Assembly (NCBI RefSeq): GCF_014207855.1
Contig: NZ_JACHKZ010000009.1
Coordinates: forward strand, 62,001-126,000
Direction of reading: 5' to 3'
Source of the DNA: Comamonas odontotermitis
GTDB lineage: Bacteria; Pseudomonadota; Gammaproteobacteria; Burkholderiales; Burkholderiaceae_C
Length of the DNA: 64,000 nucleotides
The notes beneath the pieces are model-generated. The model was given only the letters and a program-made list of their open reading frames with translations, was not told the DNA's origin and made no database searches. The position numbers and the translations under genes are program-made. Positions 57,336-64,000 of this stretch are shown here, in pieces (position 1 is the stretch's first letter; each line of letters begins with the position of its first letter).

Positions 57336-60131
57336 TCAGTGGGCTTTTTCCCAGTTCGGCCCAAAGCCGATTTCAGCCAGCAAGGGCACCTTCAGCTCGG
57401 CCACACCGGCCATGAGGGCCGGAATCTCGGCCTTGACCCAGTCCTGCTCCGCAGCAGGCAGCTCGAAGACCAGTTCGTCATGCACCTGCATGATGACCAG
57501 GACACCGGGCTTTTCCGCGTCGAGCTTGGCCTGCACCGCCACCATGGCCTTCTTGATCAGATCAGCTGCCGTGCCCTGCATGGGAGCATTGATGGCGGCA
57601 CGCTCGGCCGCTTTCTTGCGCGGGCCGTTGCCGCCGTTGATCTCGGGCAGCACCAGGCGGCGTCCGAACACGGTTTCCACATAGCCCTGCGCATGCGCCA
57701 GCTCCACAGTCTGGTCCATGTAGCGCTTCACGCCGGGGTAGCGCTGGAAGTACTTGTCGATGTAGGCGGCTGCCGCCTTGGTTTCGATGCCCAGGTTCTT
57801 GGCAAGACCAAAGCTGCTCATGCCATAGATCAGCCCGAAGTTGATGACCTTGGCGTAGCGGCGCTGCTCGCTGCTGACCTGATCGACCGGCACGCCAAAC
57901 ACCTCGGACGCGGTGGCCCGGTGCACGTCAAGCCCGTCGCGGAATGCATTGAGCAAGGCCTCGTCACCCGAGAGGTGGGCCATGATGCGCAGCTCGATCT
58001 GCGAATAGTCGGCACTGGCAATGAGCTTGCCCTCGGGCGCAACAAAGGCTTCGCGGATGCGGCGCCCCTCGGGAGTGCGCACCGGAATGTTCTGCAGGTT
58101 CGGGTCGTTGCTGGACAGGCGCCCCGTCACCGCCACGGCCTGCGCATAGTGGGTGTGCACCCGGCCGTCGCTTGGCAAGGCCATCTGGGCCAGCTTGTCG
58201 GTATAGGTGCCCTTGAGCTTGGAGAGTGAGCGGTGCTCCAGGATCTTGGCAGGCAGCGGATAGTCTTCGGCCAGCTTTTCCAGCACTTCTTCGTCGGTGC
58301 TGCGCGCGCCGGTGGCGGTTTTCTTGACCACGGGCAAGCCCAGCTTGTCAAAAAAGATCTCGCCCAACTGCTTGGGGCTGCTCAGGTTGAACTGCTGGCC
58401 AGCGATGTCGTAGGCCTCACTCTCCAGTTGCAGAATGCGCGTACCCAGCTCGTTGCTCTGGCGTGCCAGCTCGCCCGCGTCAATGCTCACGCCATTGCGC
58501 TCGATGCGGAACAGCGCTTCGCTGGTCTGCATCTCCAATTCGTAGATGTGCAGCAGACCAGCATTGGCCTGGATGCGCGGCCACAGCACCTCATGCACGT
58601 TCAAGGTCTGGTCGGAATCCTCGCAGCTGTATGCGGCCGCCTTGTCGACTGCCACCTGGGCAAAGGGAATCTGGCTCTTGCCCTTGCCGCACAGGTCTTC
58701 GTAGCTGATGCCGGTGCGCCCAGTGTGGCGCAGTGCAAGGCTGGTCAGATTGTGGGGGCGGTCCGCCTCCAGCACGTAGCTTTGCAGCATGGTGTCGTGG
58801 GCATAGCCGCGCACCGTGATGCCGTGGTTGGCAAACACATGCTGGTCGTATTTGACGTGCTGGCCCAGCTTCTTCCTGCTGGCATCCTCCAGCCAAGGCT
58901 TGAGTTTGGTCAATACCGCATCCAACGGCAACTGCTCGGGCACGTCCAGCCCTTCGTGGCGCAGCGGAATATAGGCGGCCTCGCCAATGGCGACGCTGAA
59001 GCTGATGCCCACGATACGCGCCACCATTTCATCCAGCGAATCGGTTTCGGTATCGATTGCCGTCAGCTCAGCGGCCTGAATCTTGGCGATCCAGGCATCG
59101 AGCTCCGCCTCGGTCAGGATGGTGTGGTAGACCACATCACGCTGCTGGGCGTTGATGGCGATCTCGGTGGTTTCGGCATCGTTGGCATCAAAGAGGCCGC
59201 CCTGCGCGCCCTCCACCCGTGGCGAAGACGCGCCAGTGGCCACCGCACCGAGCGCGCGCGCCAGGCCCTTGAAACCGTATTTTTCGTAGAAAGGCGCAAG
59301 CCCTGCACTGTCTGGCTCCGTGAGCGTGATGCCATCGAGTTGCGGCAAACCCACAATGTGCCCGGCCAGATCGCAATCGGTCTTCATGGTCACCAACTGG
59401 CGGCTCAGTGCCAACTGGCCCGAGGCGATGGCATCTCGCAGGTTCTGGCCCGCAACGCCCTTGATGCTGGCGGCATTGGCAATGAGGTTGTCCAGCGAAC
59501 CATGCTCTTCCAGCCACTTGGCAGCCGTTTTAGGGCCGACCTTGGCCACGCCAGGCACGTTGTCCACCGCATCGCCCACCAGCGCCTGGTAGTCGATCAT
59601 CAGCGACGGAGGCACCCCGAATTCTGCGGTCACGCCTGCCACGTCGCGCTTTTTGCCGTTCATCGTGTCGATGATGGTGACATGCGCGTTCACCAGCTGG
59701 CTCAAATCCTTGTCGCCGCTGGAGACGATCACCTGGATACCTTGTGCGGCTGCGGTGCTCGCCAGCGTGGCGATCACGTCGTCAGCTTCCACGCCCGGCA
59801 CGGCCACCACTTTCCAGCCCAGCAGTTTCACCACTTCGTGAATCGGCTCGATCTGGCTGCGCAGATCGTCCGGCATCGGCGAACGCGTGGCCTTGTACTC
59901 GGTATACAGATGATCACGAAAGGTCGGGCCGCTCGTGTCGAACACGCAGACGGCATAGTCCGCCTGCACATCCTTGCGCAAAGCCTGCATCATGTTGACC
60001 ATGCCACGAATGGCGCCCGTTGCGGGGCTGGCAGGGTCGCCGGGCACGGCGCGCAGATCGGGCATGGCGTGGTAGGCACGGTACAGATAGCTGGAACCGT
60101 CCACCAGCACTAAAGTAGGAGGATTACTCAT
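57336..60131 (-). CDS. polA: DNA polymerase I
   Basis: Repair and Okazaki-fragment polymerase of 931 residues with three domains. The 5'-3' exonuclease starts at once (TLVLVDGSSYLYRAYHA; GVEADDVIATLA; GDKDLSQLV). The 3'-5' exonuclease has the intact acidic motif AIDTETDSLD and KYDQHVFAN, so proofreading should be active. The polymerase has SADYSQIELRI, the O-helix RRYAKVINFGLIYG and QVHDELVFE. ATG 60131 fits the family start; an upstream ATG at 60155 is less likely. It is divergent from the next gene by 52 bp. Confidence 0.97.
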   Translation of the reverse strand: MSNPPTLVLVDGSSYLYRAYHAMPDLRAVPGDPASPATGAIRGMVNMMQALRKDVQADYAVCVFDTSGPTFRDHLYTEYKATRSPMPDDLRSQIEPIHEVVKLLGWKVVAVPGVEADDVIATLASTAAAQGIQVIVSSGDKDLSQLVNAHVTIIDTMNGKKRDVAGVTAEFGVPPSLMIDYQALVGDAVDNVPGVAKVGPKTAAKWLEEHGSLDNLIANAASIKGVAGQNLRDAIASGQLALSRQLVTMKTDCDLAGHIVGLPQLDGITLTEPDSAGLAPFYEKYGFKGLARALGAVATGASSPRVEGAQGGLFDANDAETTEIAINAQQRDVVYHTILTEAELDAWIAKIQAAELTAIDTETDSLDEMVARIVGISFSVAIGEAAYIPLRHEGLDVPEQLPLDAVLTKLKPWLEDASRKKLGQHVKYDQHVFANHGITVRGYAHDTMLQSYVLEADRPHNLTSLALRHTGRTGISYEDLCGKGKSQIPFAQVAVDKAAAYSCEDSDQTLNVHEVLWPRIQANAGLLHIYELEMQTSEALFRIERNGVSIDAGELARQSNELGTRILQLESEAYDIAGQQFNLSSPKQLGEIFFDKLGLPVVKKTATGARSTDEEVLEKLAEDYPLPAKILEHRSLSKLKGTYTDKLAQMALPSDGRVHTHYAQAVAVTGRLSSNDPNLQNIPVRTPEGRRIREAFVAPEGKLIASADYSQIELRIMAHLSGDEALLNAFRDGLDVHRATASEVFGVPVDQVSSEQRRYAKVINFGLIYGMSSFGLAKNLGIETKAAAAYIDKYFQRYPGVKRYMDQTVELAHAQGYVETVFGRRLVLPEINGGNGPRKKAAERAAINAPMQGTAADLIKKAMVAVQAKLDAEKPGVLVIMQVHDELVFELPAAEQDWVKAEIPALMAGVAELKVPLLAEIGFGPNWEKAH

Positions 60132-60183
60132 ATTGACATTGTGCCCGCTACGCAAAGGCCGGGTGACAAATTACAATCCTGTC

Positions 60184-60549
60184 ATGCGCGCTATATCCAC
60201 TTCTTTGATCGCCTCTGCACTGGCCCTGGTGCTGGCAACGACCCACGCCCAGACACCGCCTCCTGCTCAAGAGCCCGCACCTGCGGCCGCCAGCCAGAGC
60301 GAGTCCGGGAAAAAGCCCGAAGCCAACGACAAGTACAACCAGAAGGCCGAATACATCCACGTCGAAGACGCTGGCAGCCGCATTGACGAAGTGCGTATTG
60401 GCGGCCAGACGCAGAGCATCCATGTGCAGCCCAAGGTAGGCAATATGCCGGGCTACGAGGTCAAGCCCACGGATGGCGCCCGCAGCCGCCCCGATGGCTT
60501 TGGCGATACACAAAGCAAAAAGCGCGTCTGGAACATCGGCAATTTCTGA
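60184..60549 (+). CDS. Small exported protein in the polA-thrB locus (DUF2782-like position)
   Basis: Predicted periplasmic protein of 121 residues: a Sec signal (IASALALVLATTHAQ, cleaved about residue 22), a Pro/Ala/Gln-rich stretch, then a basic core (EVRIGGQTQSIHVQPKVGNMPGYEV) ending with KKRVWNIGNF. In Pseudomonas a DUF2782 protein lies between polA and the thrB-type kinase; the position and the VxPKVG-type core match, but the family call is not certain. It lies 162 bp before thrB. Confidence 0.65.
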   Translation: MRAISTSLIASALALVLATTHAQTPPPAQEPAPAAASQSESGKKPEANDKYNQKAEYIHVEDAGSRIDEVRIGGQTQSIHVQPKVGNMPGYEVKPTDGARSRPDGFGDTQSKKRVWNIGNF

Positions 60550-60711
60550 GTGCCGCACTGCATCAAATCAGGCACCTGACCCAGACTTGCGATAATCAGC
60601 CCCTTGTGACTTGCCGCCCCTGGCGGCAAGCAGCACAGCCAGCCAGGCAACGGCGCCGGCTGGCTTTGTTTTTGTTGTGCTCCCCTTCATCGCCTTCTCA
60701 CCGACCTCGAC

Positions 60712-61686
60712 ATGGCTGTTTTCACCGAAGTATCCGACAAGGCTGCCAAAGCCCTGCTCAAGCGCGTCCCCTTGGGCGATTTCGTGTCGCTGCGCGGCAT
60801 TGAAGGCGGCATTGAAAACACCAATTACTTCCTGACCACCAGCGAAGGCGAGTACGTGCTGACACTGTTCGAGCGCCTGCGCGCCGACCAGTTGCCGTTC
60901 TACCTGTACCTGATGAAGCACCTGGCGCAAGCCGGTATTCCGGTGCCCGATCCACAGGCCGAAAGCAAGACCGGCGACATTCTGCTGCAGGTGGAAGGCA
61001 AGCCCGCAGCCATCGTCAACAAGCTGCGTGGCAAGAGCCAGCTGGCGCCCCAGGTGGCGCACTGCCAATCGCTGGGCGGCATGCTCGCCCGCATGCATCT
61101 GGCGGGACAGGATTTTCCGCGACAGCAGCCCAATCTGCGTGGCCTGCCGTGGTGGAACGAAACCGTGCCGGTGGTACTGCCGCACCTGGAGCAACCCGCC
61201 GCCGAACTGCTCACGAGCGAGCTGGCCTACCAGAACCACATTGCCGCCTCGTCCGCCTACACGGCGCTGCCGCGTGGCCCGGTGCATGCCGATCTCTTCC
61301 GCGACAACGCCATGTTTGACGGCGACGAGATGACAGGTATCTTCGATTTCTACTTCGCTGGTGTCGACACCTTGCTGTTCGACATTGCCGTTGTCATGAA
61401 CGACTGGTGTATCGACCTTGCCACGGGCGTCATCGACCAGGCGCGCGCGGACGCCCTGCTGGCCGCCTACCAGGCGGTGCGCCCCTTTACTGCGCCCGAG
61501 CGCCAACTGCTGCCAGCCATGCTGCGGGCCGGCGCCTTGCGCTTCTGGATTTCACGCCTGTGGGATTTCTACCTCCCCCGCGAGGCCTCGATGCTCAAGC
61601 CCCACGACCCCACGCACTTCGAGCGCGTGCTGCGTGCCCGTCTGGCCTCGCCATTCGTGCTGAACACGCCAGCCGCCATAAAATGA
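60712..61686 (+). CDS. thrB: Homoserine kinase (APH fold)
   Basis: Phosphorylates homoserine in threonine synthesis. It has 324 residues of the aminoglycoside-phosphotransferase-like type, not the GHMP type of E. coli. Motifs: [10 protein letters not shown] (nucleotide loop), the catalytic [11 protein letters not shown] (His192, Asp194) and IFDFYFAG (metal-binding Asp). It is next to polA as in Pseudomonas. A stem-loop GCCAGCC/GGCTGGC spans its stop (61668-61694) but has no T-tract. Confidence 0.94.
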   Translation: MAVFTEVSDKAAKALLKRVPLGDFVSLRGIEGGIENTNYFLTTSEGEYVLTLFERLRADQLPFYLYLMKHLAQAGIPVPDPQAESKTGDILLQVEGKPAAIVNKLRGKSQLAPQVAHCQSLGGMLARMHLAGQDFPRQQPNLRGLPWWNETVPVVLPHLEQPAAELLTSELAYQNHIAASSAYTALPRGPVHADLFRDNAMFDGDEMTGIFDFYFAGVDTLLFDIAVVMNDWCIDLATGVIDQARADALLAAYQAVRPFTAPERQLLPAMLRAGALRFWISRLWDFYLPREASMLKPHDPTHFERVLRARLASPFVLNTPAAIK

Positions 61687-61935
61687 TGGCTGGCAGCGCT
61701 ATGCGACATTGAATTCCAAATAAATACATCATCAAGATTCAGCAGCGCCGGGCGCCATCCGCTCTCTTTTTGATAGCGGCCAGCCATGCACTCCGGTGTG
61801 GCCAGGAAACATCCGGCCCGCTGCGCATGGCATGCCAATTCCTCACGCGCCCTCGCCCATCCGGGCATGGGTTACAGTGAACCATCCCCTTTTTAGTTGA
61901 TGTGCTGCGGCCACACGCTGCAGCCCGCTTTGTGC

Positions 61936-62745
61936 ATGAAACTTCGTATTGCAACGGCCGCCCAGGGCGTTCATTGGGTGCGTGATGGATTTGCGGCTTT
62001 TCGCCAGCAACCCATAGCGCTCACCTCGCTGTTCTTCTTCTGCTTTCTGGTGCTGGGCATTGTCGGTGCGGTGCCTGTGATCGGCTTTGTACTGACTTTC
62101 GGCCTGGTGCCTCTGTTTTCGCTGTGCATGATGCTGGGGGGAGCACTGACCATGCAGGGCCAGAAACCCACGCTGCCGGTGGTGCTGCAGGCCTTGCGCA
62201 TGGATCTAGCCCAGCGCAAATCCTTCGTCATTCTGGGCGCCCTGTTTGTGCTCGGGCTGCTGCTGGCCGTGGGCCTTTCCACCCTGTTTGACGGCGGAGA
62301 GTTCGCGCGCATGTTCATTCTGGGAGAGCAGATCAAGCAGGAAGCACTGACCCAGTCCGGCGTGCAATTGTCAGCCCTCACGATGACGGTGATGTACCTG
62401 GCTCTGACCGCCATCTTCTGGCACGCTCCGGGCCTTGTGTACTGGCACCGCGTGCCTGCGGTAAAAGCGCTGTTTTTCAGCGTGGTGGCCTGCATGCGCA
62501 ATATCGGCGCCTTCGCCACCTACGGGCTGGTATGGCTGGCGGTCAATATGGGCGCGCTCATCGCCCTGAGCCTGCTGGGCGGACTGGTGGCCTCGGTCGC
62601 AGGCGTTGCCGGTGGCGCCATTGTGCTGATCGCAGGCTCGCTGGTGCTGTCGGTGGTGTACTTTGTCTCGGTAGTTTTCAGCTTTCGCGACTGCTTTGAG
62701 GCCCCCGAGCAGTCTGCAGCACTGCCTGCCGACCCGTCGGAATAA
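61936..62745 (+). CDS. BPSS1780-like membrane protein
   Basis: Predicted inner-membrane protein of 269 residues with about six hydrophobic segments. It begins MKLRIATAAQGVHWVRDGFAAFRQQPIALTSL, a start pattern common to the BPSS1780 family of betaproteobacteria. No catalytic motif is visible, and its role is unknown. It follows thrB after 249 bp with no gene between them. The start at 61936 was preferred over an upstream in-frame ATG at 61897. Confidence 0.78.
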   Translation: MKLRIATAAQGVHWVRDGFAAFRQQPIALTSLFFFCFLVLGIVGAVPVIGFVLTFGLVPLFSLCMMLGGALTMQGQKPTLPVVLQALRMDLAQRKSFVILGALFVLGLLLAVGLSTLFDGGEFARMFILGEQIKQEALTQSGVQLSALTMTVMYLALTAIFWHAPGLVYWHRVPAVKALFFSVVACMRNIGAFATYGLVWLAVNMGALIALSLLGGLVASVAGVAGGAIVLIAGSLVLSVVYFVSVVFSFRDCFEAPEQSAALPADPSE

Positions 62746-62820
62746 GGCAGAGTCGCAACGCAAGTTTCAATAGATTCAATAGAATTTGCCGGCAGGCGCA
62801 CGTCCCGAAGGCGCCTTTCG

Positions 62821-63918
62821 CTATTGTTTTTGATGCAACTTGCGCAAATGCACCCGGTCGTCCAACGACGAGAACACCACGGCAAAAACGATCCCCAACG
62901 CCGCGCCCAGAATTGTGTCCATCACCCGCTCCTGCGGCATGCCAACGCTGGCGACTGGTGAGGCCAGATGGGTCATCAAAAGCGCCATTGGCGTGACCGT
63001 GATCTGGCCGAGCGCGTAGTTGTAGCCAATGATGATCTCGGTGACGAACTGAAAGGCAACGACGCAGAGCGCAATCCACCAGAACGATGGATCCAGCGCC
63101 AGGATGAGCCCCACCACGACCGCGCCGACCACGGTGCCAGCCATGCGTTGCAGCGCACGGTTCATGGTGATGTGCAGGTGGGCTCCTTGCATGACCGCAG
63201 TAGCGCCGATGGCCGCCCACGCCGGGTGGTGCCACCCCAGGGCATGGGCAACAGCCGCCGACAGTCCTGCGCCAGCGGTGATGCGGCCAGCCGCCATCCA
63301 CCCCGCCCGTAGTGACGGCACAGCGGCAGCAGGCATCTGGATGCGCGGCAGCTCGGTACGGCGCATCCAGTCGGTGGCCCCGCACACCAGGCAGGCCACT
63401 GCGCCGCCTGCCAAAGCGCCCAGGGTGCGCCCACCCAGCACACTCCAGCTATCAACAGGTGCCAGCGAAGCGCCTGCCGCAAACACAAGGATGACCGCGC
63501 CAGGGCCACCTAGCTGCCAGCGGCTGACGACCAGGGTCGAGCCCCCGGCAATCAGCGCCAGCACCACCATCATTGCCCACGGGGGCGCGCCCGCCAGCGA
63601 TGCAAGCGATGGAACGAATACCGCCAGTGCCAACAGCGCGGCACACAGCGCGACGATACGCATGCGCCTTTCGACGGGTGCAAAGCGCCCGAACAAGGCA
63701 GCCAGCGCACCCAGCGCAGGATAACCCACCAGTTGCGGCCACGGCGAGAGGCGCGCCATTGCCAGCGCCGCCAGCACCGCCAATGCCGCCTGCAGCGCTG
63801 CTACGAGGGCAATGCGCAGCGAAGGCTGGGGCGCCAGGCTCAGGCTGTCGCGCAACTGGCGGGGAGAAAGCAGTTGCAGCAAGGCCTGGTGGCGGCGAAA
63901 GCTGGTGGCAGAAGGCAT
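62821..63918 (-). CDS. FUSC-family membrane protein (aromatic acid exporter-like)
   Basis: Predicted inner-membrane protein of 365 residues with about ten hydrophobic segments in two FUSC-type halves. The second half carries the family-like stretch LGWHHPAWAAIGATAVMQGAHLHITMNRALQRMAGTVVG and ends with LGAALGIVFAVVFSSLDDRVHL. FUSC proteins include aromatic acid exporters; here no partner HlyD or outer-membrane gene is seen. The start at 63918 has AAGGA upstream; an earlier in-frame ATG (63966) is less likely. The last 82 bp of the window hold nothing I can assign. Confidence 0.85.
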   Translation of the reverse strand: MPSATSFRRHQALLQLLSPRQLRDSLSLAPQPSLRIALVAALQAALAVLAALAMARLSPWPQLVGYPALGALAALFGRFAPVERRMRIVALCAALLALAVFVPSLASLAGAPPWAMMVVLALIAGGSTLVVSRWQLGGPGAVILVFAAGASLAPVDSWSVLGGRTLGALAGGAVACLVCGATDWMRRTELPRIQMPAAAVPSLRAGWMAAGRITAGAGLSAAVAHALGWHHPAWAAIGATAVMQGAHLHITMNRALQRMAGTVVGAVVVGLILALDPSFWWIALCVVAFQFVTEIIIGYNYALGQITVTPMALLMTHLASPVASVGMPQERVMDTILGAALGIVFAVVFSSLDDRVHLRKLHQKQ

Positions 63919-64000
63919 ACGCAAGATTCCTTGTCGGCCGGGAAATCGTCCCAAAGAGGCCTGCAAGGCGGCTTGGCCATGGCCGCGGGCGGGTAGAAGG

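Noticed and set aside
58233-60113. Plus-strand frame of 626 codons opposite polA
   Set aside because: Antisense shadow of polA, no domain or ribosome site.

Overview
This is a high-GC chromosomal window of housekeeping genes. Gene content and order (fabF-acpP-fabG-fabD-fabH-plsX-rpmF-yceD, argH against algZR, polA beside a thrB-type homoserine kinase, RNase E with an Arg/Asn-rich tail) point to a betaproteobacterium of the Burkholderiales, most likely Comamonadaceae (Comamonas/Delftia/Acidovorax relatives). The assignment rests on protein resemblance and gene order, not on a database search. I saw no rRNA, tRNA, CRISPR array, insertion sequence or prophage.

Layout. 1-3479 (minus) is an envelope-stress locus: a YgfX-like membrane protein, sigma-E (rpoE), anti-sigma rseA, an intrinsic terminator, and a MucD/DegP protease cut by the window edge; no rseB lies between them. 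3607-10116 (minus) is the type II fatty-acid synthesis cluster, with rpmF and yceD upstream of plsX; a strong terminator separates rpmF from plsX. 10143-11518 (plus) holds a Maf/YceF pyrophosphatase and a tetrapyrrole-methylase-fold protein. 11702-14976 (minus) holds an S49 peptidase, a Rieske protein, a Gph-like phosphatase and rluC, divergent from rne (15566-18547), which has a leader of up to about 590 nt. 18614-21204 (plus) carries yaaA, a prolyl 4-hydroxylase-like oxygenase and queF. 21238-26204 (minus) carries dinB, two transporters and a YidB-OmpA fusion. 26416-29565 is a divergent lactate module (lldD/lldP). 29675-35105 (minus) is xanthine dehydrogenase xdhAB plus a purine permease.

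35325-49916: a lytic transglycosylase (plus) faces a four-gene minus-strand group (aldehyde dehydrogenase, two split-barrel flavoprotein-like genes, a sigma-54 activator) headed by a near-consensus -24/-12 promoter with upstream palindromes. Upstream of it lie pbpC and a 1,990-residue alpha-2-macroglobulin, whose reading frames overlap. 50105-54702: a Bug-type binding protein and argH (minus) diverge from the algZ-algR two-component pair (plus). 54977-63918: an EamA transporter, a ZIP metal transporter with His-rich segments, polA, a small exported protein, thrB, a membrane protein and an FUSC-family protein.

Most of the window is conserved. The parts that looked least explained are the sigma-54/aldehyde dehydrogenase/split-barrel group, the missing rseB, a hairpin that abuts the queF start codon, and a short palindromic repeat (GCTAT...ATAGC) scattered between genes.
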